DNA of 64,000 nucleotides from Neocallimastix lanati (nom. inval.) (GCA_016946835.1 JACVTC010000001.1:628501-692500), one strand, 5' to 3'. Positions 45,161-57,424 are shown, counted from the stretch's first letter. Program-made: numbers and translations. The notes: generated by a model not told the origin, from the sequence alone.

Positions 45161-45737
45161 CTAGTAGTTTATATTTTCTTTAAATTTAATATATTTTTTA
45201 TCATTGTATTTTTTTTTTTTTAGTTTAAAAATGATTTTCGTCAGAAACAAAAATTACATTTAACGTGATTCTCGTTGTTATGGAATTCCCTTAAGCGACA
45301 TGAGATTAATTTTTTATCCGTGGTTTGCGTTCATGGCCATTAAGAAAAATTAAGGAAAATTCTTGGACCTTCATTAATCAGAACATTGTAAGAACGTTCT
45401 TTTATAGTCAGAAGAATCACTAATTTCAAGGACAACTTTTTCAAAATAAAAGAGTTTATGCTACTAAAACTATAATAGGTTCAATAGTTAACGATTTAAA
45501 ATTTATACTACTTGACTCTTCTATAACTCATACACACCGTAGTAGAAAAAACCATAAATACACTTTTTCTTTTCTCTTAAACGTTCATTACAACAACATC
45601 AACAACCAAACCTTATTCAATAACAACAAAACCAACAAAACCAACAAAACCAACATCAATAACATCAACAAACAAACCTTATTCAACATCAACAATCAGC
45701 AGTTATCAATCCTTCAACTGAAAACTTATAGTTTCAA

Positions 45738-46127
45738 AAGTTATTCGTCAAGGTTGCTCACTATCTCTAATTCTTTTCAACCTATTTATCAATGATATAT
45801 TAAATGGTTGTTCAGAATTTGGAGTTCATATTGACTAGCACCGTTGTTGTGGAGGACTTTTTGAAGACGATATTGTATTATGTGCACCTTCTATACGAAG
45901 TCTTAAAGGATATGTTAACGAAATGTTAGTGACTGGGCGAAATATAATCAAAGAGAATTTGGTATCAATAAATACGCTACTATGGCTATTCACTCTGATA
46001 CTTCACCGTTTAAATTTAGAAGAGATCCCAGAATTTCATTTAGCTGGTCAACCAATTCCTATTACTGAATGCTATACCTATTTAAATATATTCCATTTGA
46101 AAAACACCTGTCATTGTCACCAGTAAT
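45738..46127 (+). pseudogene. LINE-type reverse transcriptase relic
   Basis: One long frame reads KVIRQGCSLSLILFNLFIND then ILNGCSEFGVHID, the non-LTR RT block (VRQGCPLSP.LFNLFINDI). After a stop it reads LFEDDIVLCAP (family ADDIVL catalytic block, here with altered flanking residues). A shifted frame continues FHLAGQPIPITECYTYLNI (family ...IP....YKYLGI). No complete ORF, endonuclease or poly-A end could be assigned. The sequence from 45.2 to 45.7 kb and up to about 46.5 kb is GC-richer and may be the rest of the element. Confidence 0.72.
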
Positions 46128-48429
46128 TAAGATACTCAATAATAATGTCATTAAATAGTAATAATAATGAAATTGTTAATTATAGTGTAATAAATCATTC
46201 GGTGTATAATAATTCTAGTGTGTATAAAAAAAGTATTTAATTTCCTTCTTGGTGGAAGATGCTTAAGTAATTATAATTCAAGGGAATGGGAAAAAACACT
46301 GTAAATGTCAAACATCTTCAGAAACTCCATTTTTGACGGTAACCATGGCTCTTCTTAATAATAACCTTTCTATTGCCATTGGTCGGCAACGATCATTATT
46401 TAATAGGTTTTAAACAGGATAATACCAAAAGCGTTAATGCTGATATAACAGTATGAAAGGCCAGTAGGTCCAGCGCAACCAATTTGAGACCATAACTTTG
46501 TTTCTTGAGTAAAGAAATATTAATTTGTTTTGTGTAGTCAAATACAATTATTATACAAAGTATAATAATGACTTAGCCATGTCTTACTTATTAATTGAAA
46601 TATCTAGAATGTATTATACCGTATCCTTTTTTTATATATATGTGTTTTATTATTTTTTTTTTTTTTTTTTACTTTAATTTTTTAAATTTATATTTACATG
46701 TAATTCTTTTTTCAGTTTTAATTAAGACCGACTATGTTTGCTACCGTTCAAAAAAAAAAAATAGACAAATAGGAATGGTTGAATCGCCAAAAAATTGATT
46801 CTAAATTCTCATTAGTATAGTCATATGAAGCATGTACTGAATAGAAGAATAGAATGAGTTTATAATAAATTCTATATATTTATATATATAATTAGTTTAA
46901 AAATATATATAAATATTTTTATATTATCTTATTTAAAAAAAAAAATAATAATAATAATTTTATTATATTCCAATATATGTAAATAATATATATATTTATA
47001 ATATTCTGTATTATAAAAACATTAAAAAATAATGTTTTTCATATATGGTAAATCTTGAAAATGTAACCAAATTAATTTAAAGTTCATTGTTTATAAAAAA
47101 ATTTTTTAAATTTTGCGAATAAAATTATTCTATTAAATGTTGCTTATATATATTATAATATTAGAATATTCTAAAATGATTTAAAAAAAGAGCTTAACAG
47201 AAATTTTTGCTGTAACTTTGAAATATTGTTTCATCTTTCATTTTTCAATTAATACATAAAAAATATATAAAATTATTTATTTAATAATTTATTTCATATT
47301 TGTGATTATCTGGAATACTTATCAAAAAAAATAATTTTTTTTTTTTTTTTTTCATTCTTTCTATTTTCTATTTTAACCTACTATTTTATTCACCCATCAT
47401 ATACTCCTGAAAATTATAGGATTAAGATACATTAATAAACTATGTATAGTATTACAATTAAAAATATAATATAATAAAGAAAGAAAGGAAAAAATATTTA
47501 CTACTATCATTAAAAGTAATATGAAAACTTTAATTGATGTTTATAGAAATCAAGATATATCATTTGCTGAATTAACACATTGTTTAGATTTAAATAAAGC
47601 ATTAAATATATATATATATATTTGTTCTATAATGCATATAATATATATATATATATAATCATTAAATTTAAATAAATTGAATAAAAATTATTAAAAATAT
47701 TTTATACATAATAAAATTAAAATTGTTCCTTACCCATTATTTTTATAAAAGTCTTGAATGATTTATCTTTAGTATTAAAAAATAGGGATAAATTTATTTT
47801 TAATATTAATACTAATTTTATACTCTGGCACTTCATATTATCTTTCCATAAGGAGTGTACAAATTATAATTTCATTCGTATTATAACTTACATTGTCAAA
47901 ATTATTTTTATTAGTTTGATTTTTTGATAATTAAATTATAAATTATTATTATTTTTATTATAATTATTCTTATTATTATTATTATTATTATTTTTTTTTT
48001 TTTGAATTTTGAATTTTGAATTTTAAATTTTATTATTCGATTTATTTTGATTAAAATTATTATCTTTGTTTAAATTAACTTTATTCATTTTTGTTAATTA
48101 AATTGTTCTATTTTAAATTATTTAATTTTAATTGACATAAATTATTCAATTGTTCTAACTTTAATTATTTAATGGAAATATTATATTGACTATATTAACT
48201 GGATATATATATAATTTTTCAAAAAAAAAAAAAAAAAAGTAATTTATAATATTATTACTTTTTTTATTATTTTATATTTAACTATAGATTATTTTTATGT
48301 AATAAATATTAATTTAACTTTTTTTTTTTGAATTTATATTTTAAATACCAAAAACATATAATAATAATTAATGTAAAAATCATGATAATTATATATAATA
48401 ATTCTACAAATCCATATAGCATAACTATC
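46128..48429. other. Mostly non-coding AT-rich stretch
   Basis: GC-richer sequence to about 46.5 kb is possibly LINE tail. After that there are homopolymers and AT microsatellites. A short frame at 47521 (MKTLIDVYRNQDISFAELTH, then CLDLNK) and a minus-strand patch at 47820-47890 look coding-like but are too short to support a gene. Confidence 0.4.
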
Positions 48430-49375
48430 TAATGGTTCATCAGGTGATGTTATGTAAAGTACAATTTTTAAATCCACGTTCTTTATCAGTTTCACATAAA
48501 TCTCCAATTTCTTTACCGCAAATACATTTATGAAGTTTTACCAAAAATGAAAGAATATCTATAAATATTAGTACAAAATTCAATTGGAAAATTTTTATTA
48601 AAAATACACAACCATCAATACATTTATTAGTTAAATATGGTGAATAAAAAGTACATTTATTTTAAATATAAATATTAGTATAACATTTTTATTATATAAT
48701 TGATTATTAATGGATTTACATTAGAATATTATTTTTTTTTCTCAAATTAAAATATGCATGATATTAATCATTAAAATTTTGTTATATTCCAATTTTCATA
48801 ATAACATGCACCTTAAAATGTATTTTTATATTTATATGGAATTTCAATAAACTCAGTTAAAATATTATTATTATCACGAACATAACTATCATTTTTAAAA
48901 AAATATAAATAAGATTATAATAATTTTTAATTTTTAATACTTTATATTTACTTAAAGTTTGATTTTTTTTCATAGATATATAAATAATCATTAAAAATAA
49001 ATGTAATCAGTAATATTTTCAAAATTATAAAATATTGTATCATCTATATTTTAAGAATACCTAGTATTTTAATAAATTATTTACAATAATTATTAAATAT
49101 ATATTAAATATATTCATTAAAATATGTTTAAATGATTATATAAATGTTAACTTTTAAAAGGTTTTCATTTATTTATTTATTTATTTAAATCATATTAAAA
49201 CATATTTTAAAATTTAATTTATAAATTGTAATGATAAATAATATTTTTTTATATTTTATCTTTCATAATAAAATATAATTTATTAATGAATATAATAATT
49301 GCTATTAAGCGAAATATACTAACAATAGTACCAAAATTAGTCAAATTATTATTCCAAATATTCATGATAGTTAGA
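48430..49375 (-). pseudogene. Possible multi-exon Cys-containing gene or relic
   Basis: Minus-strand coding-like patches are separated by very AT-rich gaps. At about 49360 they read MNIWNNNLTNFGTIVSIFRL then IAIIIF (a hydrophobic start). At about 48890 they read NDSYVRDNNNILTEFIEIPY then KYKNTF-stop-GACYYENWNI. At 48650-48450 they read KCTFYSPYLTNKCIDGC, then (after a shift) FPIEFCTNIYRYSFIFGKTS and KCICGKEIGDLCETDKERGF with KNC. The cysteine spacing suggests a secreted protein. Splice sites could not be fixed and stops are present, so it may be a pseudogene. No family recognised. Confidence 0.3.
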
Positions 49376-49844
49376 ACTTATAATATATAGGAAAAGTAGG
49401 GCTAACTTTTGATCAACCAATTTACAACTATAATTATAGGCATTAATTCAAAAATAATTTCAATTAACATGATTCAAGATAAAATTATTTGAGATCATTC
49501 GTATCAAAATTATTTTTATATTCCAACAAATATGGTTAAAATTGGACTCATAAGAATATGCCAGAGCTTGCTGATGAAAGAGATAAAACAGCTTTCTTTT
49601 TAAGGAACTGATTAAATTTATAATTTATATATATAAGTAAGTCTAACAAAGAAAAAGAATAAATTATTATTAATAAAAAATATAAATTTTAATTTTTCAC
49701 ATATAACTTTTTTTTTTATATGAAAAATTCGATCATTTATTTATTAATTTTAAATTTTTAAATTTTTAAATTTTTCAATATAATATTTATTTTATTTTAT
49801 TTTATTTTTTTTTTTATTATTTATTTCCGATGTGTACCTCCCAT

Positions 49845-50115
49845 GGTTTCAGCCCCCCCTCTCCTCAAGGCCTGTGTGAAATATGGGAATATTGAGGTAG
49901 TCACATCAGTTCCATAGAGGCAAATAATGGTTTTGTTGGACGGCCTTACTGAGTTATCAGCATTAGCACTCTGACCTGCATAGTATTGCTGAGGATTTTT
50001 CTTGTACGCTTTTTCTCAGAGTCTTTCTCCAGTTCCAAACTTCCCTTTGAAGAGAGACCAAATAATCTAACCCATTGAGATAAGTACTTTGTGTTTCAGA
50101 AGGTGGCTTATAAAT
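49845..50115 (-). pseudogene. GC-rich coding-like relic, unidentified
   Basis: A sharply GC-richer island in the AT desert. One minus frame reads PPSETQSTYLNGLDYLVSLQ then REVWNWRKTLRKSVQEKSSA. Another then reads GQSANADNSVRPSNKTIICL, YGTDVTTSIFPYFTQALRRG and GAETMGGTHRK before a stop. One frameshift separates them. The family is not recognised; it may be transposon or host-gene debris. It ends close to the split solo LTR at 50152. Confidence 0.4.
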
Positions 50116-50568
50116 AATTATTTAATTTCTAATTTAATGCCCCATAAATTTTGATAAAAATCTCAATATTTATTTATTTATTAACTTTATTTATTTGAAG
50201 CAAAAGGCTTATTTTTTAAGAATAAATAGTTTAATGCTATTTATACATATAAAATACATTTAATGGATCATACATATTTTAATACATTAAATACATGTTT
50301 TTATATAACTATATAAAAGAGCCTTATAAAAATAAAAAATTTTTGAAACTATATTCAGAGAATATATAAACTATATATTAATATACTATATCCTATTTAT
50401 TTATAATAAACTATTTAATATTTAAAAATATAAATAAAAGTTGTAATAAAATAAATATTAAAGTGTTAATTAAGGGAGTGGTGCATTTCGCCAAATTGCA
50501 TTTCGCCAATTTTTTTAAAAGCATGTGGCGTATTAAAAAAATGAGGCATTTCGCCAAATTAAGAATTA

Positions 50569-50600
<32 letters not shown>

Positions 50601-50709
50601 AATTAAAATATTATTAATATTGATGTATTTTATTTTTTAAGTAAATATTTAAATATTAAAAAAAATAAAAATTTTTTTCATATATAAATATCTTTACAAA
50701 TATCAATTA

Positions 50710-51047
50710 AGGCTCCAGATTTAAAATATATAACAATAATATGGTTTTTATGCTAAATATATCAAAAACTATATGCAAAATAAACCCTAAAAATACTGAA
50801 TATTATGAATGAAAACAACTAAAATGGTTAAACGAAATGAAGCAAATGTAGACGAGTGAGAGATCGAGCACGTAACGTAGTGAAGCTGCGTAGAGGCTCC
50901 AGATCAGTAGAGAATGAGCGAAATGTAGTCAATGAAAGTCGTTTTCATTCATAATATTCAGTATTTTTAGGGTTTATTTTGCATATAGTTTTTGATATAT
51001 TTAGCATAAAAACCATATTGTTGTTATATATTTTAAATCTGAAGCCT
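50710..51047. repeat. Large palindrome: 107-bp arms, 124-nt spacer
   Basis: Arm 50710-50816 and its reverse complement 50941-51047 differ at only two positions. The spacer 50817-50940 is much GC-richer (GACGAGTGAGAGATCGAGCA, then CGTAACGTAGTGAAGCTGCG) and is conserved, with one arm, at 31505-31680. Transcription would give a long perfect hairpin. Confidence 0.85.
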
Positions 51048-51268
51048 AAATTAAAAAATCAATATAGCATAGTTTTAGTATAATTGAACAATAAAACCCT
51101 ATATAATTATATAAACAACATAGCTGTATTGATATATACTGATCATATATGCATATATCGTTAATTGAATAACATAGCTATGCTGTTTATTTATTTATAC
51201 ACGTTCCAGAAATTCAATGAACAATAAAAAAGCAATGAATTAATATAAATGATAGTGTTTTTAGCATT

Positions 51269-51360
51269 TGCAAACCTAGCTAGTTTGAGGATATATGAGC
51301 ATGTATTTGACCATGTTGAACGATCAAAGCCATATGTTGTTCAACTAGCTAGGTTTTGCA
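51269..51360. repeat. 20-bp inverted repeat
   Basis: TGCAAACCTAGCTAGTTTGA (51269-51288) pairs with TCAACTAGCTAGGTTTTGCA (51341-51360), offset by a single base in each arm. It is inside the TIR element. Confidence 0.65.
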
Positions 51361-51452
51361 TAACTAATCTATATTGTTCAGATATATTAAATATAACGAT
51401 TGTTGTTAATATATTAAAATATAACGATAATTGCTAATATTTTTATATAAAC

Positions 51453-51483
<31 letters not shown>

Positions 51484-52099
51484 ATATGAACAATATTGCA
51501 ATATGCTGATTTTGAATGCCTTTTTGATACAAAGTAGCTATATTTTATCAATCAAACAATGCAAACATATATCGTTAAATATATGTAATCATAGCTATAT
51601 CGTTCAAGTCATTCAAAATCGAAATAACTATTATCAATCATATATATATTAATATATAAACAATATGGGTTGTTTGATTGTATTTATATGCATTTTATTG
51701 TTCAAAACAGTATCAACTTAAACAACTATGTTTATATGTATTTTTGATAAACATTGATGCTAAATGGCATACAAATACAATATATCAACATTCTGGAACA
51801 TATATATATGAACGACATAGGGTTTTGATGCTAAAACTATGCTAAAAACACACCCAAATTCATCAAAAAAAAAAAATAAACAAAAATTAAAATAAAAATA
51901 AAATAAAAATAAAATAAAAATAAAATAAAAATAAAAATAAAAAACATAAACATATATATACATAGTTTTAGCATAAACATAGCACAAATATATATATATA
52001 TTAGCAATATATATTTATATTATAATTAATAATCAAAAAAGCTATGTTGTTAATTAATTAAACATATGCGTATATTGCTAATATTAACAATAAAACTAT

Positions 52100-52610
52100 A
52101 TGGTTTATATAAACATAACAGCTATATTGTTAATTGAATATCAAAGCTGTTGTTAATTGTTATAAAATTAACAACATATATATTAATTATATTTATAATT
52201 AATAATAAATTTTATAGCATAAATCAATGTTTTAATCATATTCCTATTATTTTATATTTATATTTATATAGTTATTAAATATTTCCTTAAATAATAATTA
52301 TTAATCACAAGAACAATTAATTAAATATTTAATTATAACTAAATAACATAAAAATAAAGCATTTCTCTGAATTAAGAGATGTGTCGTCGCTGTTGTGAAG
52401 CTGTTATGTTAATTCTAGTTAAGATTAAAAGTTATATTATGTTTAGTAATGTTAAGTTAGTTTGTAATTAAAAGTATAAGAAAGTTGTTAAATAACCTTT
52501 TTAATTATATGTAGTTTTTATATAAAATTAAATAAATAAATAAATAATAAATTAATAAATTTAATATATAAATCCCAACAAAAGTACATCGAACTTTTGA
52601 GTTGTATATC
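52100..52610 (-). repeat. Inverted copy of the 26.8-kb insertion
   Basis: The reverse complement starts AAATTATGATATACAACTC and continues through TTCGATGTACTTTTGTTGGG, later TCAGAGAAATGCTTTATTTT and TATGTTATTTAGTTATAATT. It parallels 26811-27200. Its far end could not be fixed. Confidence 0.6.
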
Positions 52611-52611
52611 A

Positions 52612-53957
52612 TAATTTTATAATAAAATATTTAATAATTAAAACCAATTAAAAAATTGAAAACTTTAATATATATAAATATATAACAAATATATATTTAA
52701 TAATAAGTTTTACTTAAAAATTTAAAATTATAATTTTTAAGTTAGATATATTTATTAAATAATTCTAAATTCCCCTATATCAGATTTAAAGTTTAACAAA
52801 TAAGATTAAAAATTATATAATAACATTCAAAACATATATAGTTTATATATAATCATAGCTGTTTTGTTCATCAATTAATATAGGCTCCAAATTATTAATA
52901 AACAATAGGGTTTTATACTATATATATGTTAAAAACTATACTGTTTATATATATATAATATCTGGAGCCTATATTAATAAATGTAAAATGGTATATTTTT
53001 TATTCAAATATATGCTAAAAATCATATTAAATATTATAAATAAATATAATTATTTTATTTTAAAAAATATCTATAATTAATTATAAAATATAATAAAAAC
53101 AAGTTTAAAAAAATTATTTTGAATTTTTATTTATTTAAAAAAATTATTTGGAATTTTTATTTATTTATTAATTCATTTATTTATATGAATAAACCACTTG
53201 TCAAAATGCAACATGACGAAATGCAACATTTTAATAATACGCCACTTGGCGAAATGCAATCTGGAGAAATGCAACTCTCCAATTAATTAAATTTATAAAC
53301 TAAAAATACTAATTTTCTAACATATTTTAAATATTATATCAAATATTTTCCATTATTATAATAAAATAAAGTTCTAAATGTTAGAATTTAAAAAAAAAAA
53401 AATATATAATTTTTTTAATATAATTATTATTAAAAATATTCCTATATTCATTATAGTAATTAAATTTTTGAATAAAAAAAAAAAAAAAAAAAAACATTTA
53501 TATTATGAGATTACTTATGATTCATTATTTAATTTATTTATAACAATATATTACTTGAATTTTTAAAAAACTTCTAAATTAGTAGCTTAATTTAATATAT
53601 GTAAACTAATTCTGAAAGTGATAAGTAATAAGTAACTAAAATCAAGTTATATCCTTTATTTTAACAGCATATTGAAATAAAATTGATAATTTGATAATTT
53701 AATAAAATAATAATTAATCTTTAATATTTTTATATAGATAATGTGAACTTTATTATATAATTTTTAATCTTATTTGTTAAACTTTAAATCTGATATAGGG
53801 GAATTTAGGATTTTTTTAATAAACATATCTAACTTAAAAATTATAATTTTAAATTTTTAAGTAAAACTAATTATTAAATACATTTTTGTTATATATTAAA
53901 GTTTTCAATTTTTTAATTGGTTTTAATTATTAAATATTTTATTATTATAAAATTATT
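52612..53957. repeat. Long inverted repeat, arms about 215 bp
   Basis: The segment 52612-52828 is the reverse complement, with some indels, of about 53740-53957. Key shared strings are AAATTCCCCTATATCAGATT, with its reverse complement at about 53785-53810, and CAATTAAAAAATTGAAAAC. One arm lies inside the TIR element and the other outside. Confidence 0.7.
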
Positions 53958-54450
53958 ACTATCATGGAATACATAATATTTTATTTATTAACTATAAAAC
54001 AATATTGTTATTATGACATAAATATTATATCAAATATTTCCATTATTATAATAAATAAGGTTCTAAATGTTAGAATTTTAAAAAAAATTATAATTTTTTT
54101 AATATAATTATCATTAAAAATATTCCTATATTCCGCAAAAATAACAATAGAGTTTATATTTTAATATAAACTTTAATGTAATTTAGTAATAATTATACTT
54201 TTTGGATAAATTATTGGCTTTTTTTTTATATTGTTAGATAATAAATAGTATAAGATTTATATAATATGAAACATTTATTTTTTTATTTTAAAAAAAGTAT
54301 AAAAAGATTAAAAAATACTTTAAAATGAACAAATTAAATTTAAATATCTATTAATAAAAAGCAAATCAAAATAATAATTTTGATAAGTATTAATTAACAT
54401 TATATATTAAATAAAACAAAAAAAAAAAAAAAATAAAAAAAAAAGTAGAA
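53323..54450. other. Repeats upstream of the mannanase gene
   Basis: No gene is seen. A direct repeat of about 115-125 bp occurs at 53331-53455 and 54022-54135 (both with TTCTAAATGTTAGAATTT). One arm of the long inverted repeat lies between them. A-rich sequence immediately precedes the mannanase ATG. Confidence 0.6.
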
Positions 54451-55842
54451 ATGAAATTAGTTAGTACTTTATCGATTTTAGGTTTAACTATTGCCCTTAC
54501 TAGCGCTGGTTTCGTTAGTGTTGAAGATGATGGAAATTTTTATGAAAATGATAAACGTTATATCGTCTGGGGAGCTAACTATTGGGAAGCAATGAATCTT
54601 GGTAAGAATATTAAAAAATTAGCTTGCTTTATATATATTAATAAAATTTGTAAAAAATATTTTAATAATTTATACAATATATATATAATTGTAGGTGCTC
54701 AAAAAACTGGTAATCGTACTCGTCTTATTAATGATCTTGATAAAATGAAGACTATGAATATTAATAATCTTCGTATTATTGCTGCTTCTGAAGGTCCAGC
54801 TGATTCTCAAAAGCCAGTAAATGTTCTTATGCCTGAACCTGGTGTATATAATGAAGATATGTTTAAGGGTCTTGATTATGCTCTTTATCAAATGAAAAAA
54901 CGTGGAATGAAAGCCGTTATGGTATTAAATAATTTCTGGCAATGGAGTGGTGGTTTTTCTCAATATGTTTCATGGGTTAAGAATACTACTATTCCATTAC
55001 CTCCAGGTTATCCAGAAAATGATCCTCGTGCTCAAAGTTCATGGGATGAATTTATTAACTATTCTGCTGAATTTTTTACTTGCAAAAAATGTATTTCTAT
55101 GTGGAAGAAACATATTAAAACGGTTATTAATCGTAAGAATGTTTACACAGGAAAACGTTATAGAGATGACGATACAATTTTTTCATGGGAATTTGCCAAT
55201 GAACCAAGACAAAATAATGATGGATCAATGCCTATGACTGATGAATTCATTGAAGATATTTCAGGATATATAAAATCTCTTGATAAAAACCATATGATCA
55301 CTCTTGGATCTGAAGCTCATCCATCATTCGGAAAAGAGGTTTTCATACGTGAAAATAATCATAAAAATCTTGATTATGCTACTACCCATATTTGGGTTCA
55401 AAACTGGGGTGAATATGATCCAAAGAATGGTACTGAAGCTAATTTACAACATGCTATTGATTACTGTATTAATCATTTAAGAGATACCGCTGGATGGGCA
55501 CTTAAAATTAATAAACCAATTATTTTTGAAGAATACGGTATGGCTCGTGATGGATGGGATGGTCAAGATGAATATGATCCAGCAACTCCAGCTACTAACA
55601 GACTTAAATATTACAAGGCCATTTTAAATGAAGTCTATAAATTAACTGATAAACAGATCTTCCAAGGTCAAAACTTTTGGGCTTATTCAGGAGAAGGACG
55701 TCCAGCATCAGGTGATGCTCGTGATTTATATCTTGGAGATCCAGCTCATGAACATCCAGGATGGTATGGTATTTATGATAAAGATACTGATATGATCAAT
55801 TATCTTAAAAAAATGGGAAAGAAGTTCCTTAAACTTGAATAA
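54451..55842 (+). CDS. Secreted endo-beta-1,4-mannanase, GH5 subfamily 7 type, one intron
   Basis: Exons 54451-54601 and 54695-55842 give 432 residues. The 93-nt intron GTAAGA...TTGTAG has a length divisible by three and no stop, but its translation is AT-rich nonsense, and splicing gives the smooth junction EAMNLG-AQKTGNRTRL. Signal peptide MKLVSTLSILGLTIALTSAG. The catalytic acid/base Glu is in SWEFANEPR (E220) and the nucleophile is the second Glu of IIFEEYG (about E330). Also YWEAMN near the N-terminus, LRIIAASEG, NNFWQWSGGFSQY and THIWVQNWG, as in fungal GH5_7 mannanases. It would hydrolyse mannan and galactomannan backbones outside the cell. There is no dockerin or carbohydrate-binding module, so it is a free enzyme rather than a cellulosome part. 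It looks intact. Confidence 0.94.
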   Translation: MKLVSTLSILGLTIALTSAGFVSVEDDGNFYENDKRYIVWGANYWEAMNLGKNIKKLACFIYINKICKKYFNNLYNIYIIVGAQKTGNRTRLINDLDKMKTMNINNLRIIAASEGPADSQKPVNVLMPEPGVYNEDMFKGLDYALYQMKKRGMKAVMVLNNFWQWSGGFSQYVSWVKNTTIPLPPGYPENDPRAQSSWDEFINYSAEFFTCKKCISMWKKHIKTVINRKNVYTGKRYRDDDTIFSWEFANEPRQNNDGSMPMTDEFIEDISGYIKSLDKNHMITLGSEAHPSFGKEVFIRENNHKNLDYATTHIWVQNWGEYDPKNGTEANLQHAIDYCINHLRDTAGWALKINKPIIFEEYGMARDGWDGQDEYDPATPATNRLKYYKAILNEVYKLTDKQIFQGQNFWAYSGEGRPASGDARDLYLGDPAHEHPGWYGIYDKDTDMINYLKKMGKKFLKLE

Positions 55843-57390
55843 TAAAAAGTAAAGTTGAAAAAGAAAATGAAAAAATTAATATAAAAATGGAAATAAAAAA
55901 ATTAAAATAAAAATAAAATAAAAATAAAATATAAATAAAATATAATAAAATATTTAAATAAAAATAAAATATAAATAAAATATAATAAAATATTAAAATA
56001 AAAATAAAATAAAAATAAAATATAATGAAATATTAAAATAAAAATAAAATATAATAAAAAATAAAAATAAATAAAATAATAATATTAATAATAATTAATA
56101 ATAAAAAGCAAAAATAGAAATAATTTAATAAGAGATGTTTAATTTAGAAATACATTAGTATTTTAATAAGTATTATTTAATAAAATTATAATGTAATTAT
56201 TAAAATTAAAATAACCATTAACAAAAAGTGTTAAAAGTTTATATTATTTTTATTTATAATATTTTTTTTTTGTTAAATATTAAATTTAAAATCAGAAATG
56301 ATATTTATATTTTTATAATATGTGTATTTATTTAATTTATTGCTTTTACATTAAGGAAGAACTATTCATTTAAGAAATAAGTCATAACATGTTATTTAGA
56401 ATTACTTATCTATGATAGTCTAACATTATTGGTAACATTTAGCATTACATTTCATATTGTTATCGAATAAAAATATTTTACACTTAATAATAAGGGTTTA
56501 GGGTAATGTACAATATAATTACATACAGAACTGAGATAATTAACAATTTTAATAGTTTTTTTTTGTTATATAATTTTATATATTTCTATTAAAATTAATG
56601 AATTACGAATACAATTTTTTCATATAAATGAAATTCAATAAATGATATATTCAAAAAATAAAGCTATAAGAATATATTCATTTTACATTCAATAAAAAAC
56701 AATAATAATATTTGAAAAACATAAATAAATAAATAACAAATATTTAAGTTTAAGATTTTATAAATATATATATATATATATATATTAATTCATTAATTAA
56801 AGAATATTATAATATTTAAAATATATATTTATTTATTTATTATATATATTAATTTATTTTATTAATCCATTTCCATTTATTAAATATTTAAATATTTTAA
56901 ATATTGTTTATATTAATTTGATGAAATAATAGAAAAGCCAAAACAGTATAAATGCATAAATTATATTAGTTATTTCATTTTATATTATTATATTATAATT
57001 TTTTTTTTTTTTTTATAAATATTATTATGATATTTTTAGTAAGTAAGTTTTAATAATGAGATTAATTAATATTAAGAAATCTTTATTACTATATTTATTT
57101 AAAGAATGATTATATTTTATGATTTTCATTTTGATTCTTCAATATATAATAAAGAATGTCATTTTTATAATAGCGGTCATTTTATTTATTATAATTAAAT
57201 TAATATTTAAATTATACATATATATATATATTTTTTTTTTTTGAATTATTTAAGTACTTTAATAACTAAATAAATATGCAGATATAATAAAATTAAAAAT
57301 GAAAGTAAAAAAGAAAAAAGAAGAAAAAATTAAAAATAAAAATTTAAAAATATAATATCATTCAAGTCACAATCAAAAAAAAAAATAAAA

Positions 57391-57424
<34 letters not shown>

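Larger units (their letters stand above)
50473..53282. mobile_element. 2.8-kb terminal-inverted-repeat element rich in palindromes
   Basis: Terminal sequences are inverted copies of about 90 bp: left GTGCATTTCGCCAAATTGCA with TTTCGCCA, right (reverse complement) GTTGCATTTCTCCAGATTGC with ATTTCGCCA. Both continue with GTGGCGTATTA and a further (T)GCATTTCG unit. A 7-bp duplication TTAATTA flanks it (50466-50472 and 53283-53289). The homologous LTR at 30.6 kb has TTAATTA once and uninterrupted. No transposase frame is visible, so it is non-autonomous. Inside are a 107-bp-arm palindrome, smaller palindromes, and a partial copy of the 26.8-kb insertion. Confidence 0.75.
50152..53322 (-). mobile_element. 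Solo LTR split by a TIR element
   Basis: The inverted copy of the 30630-30966 LTR occupies 50152-50472 and 53283-53322 (TGTTAG...TTTTTATCA on the minus strand). The flanking pentamers AATTT and TATTT differ at one position, consistent with an aged duplication. The interior is the 2.8-kb element at 50473-53282. Confidence 0.75.

Noticed and set aside
55843-56100. Long A/T repeat as a scaffold-attachment or centromere element
   Set aside because: Such low-complexity tracts occur throughout the window; nothing distinguishes this one.
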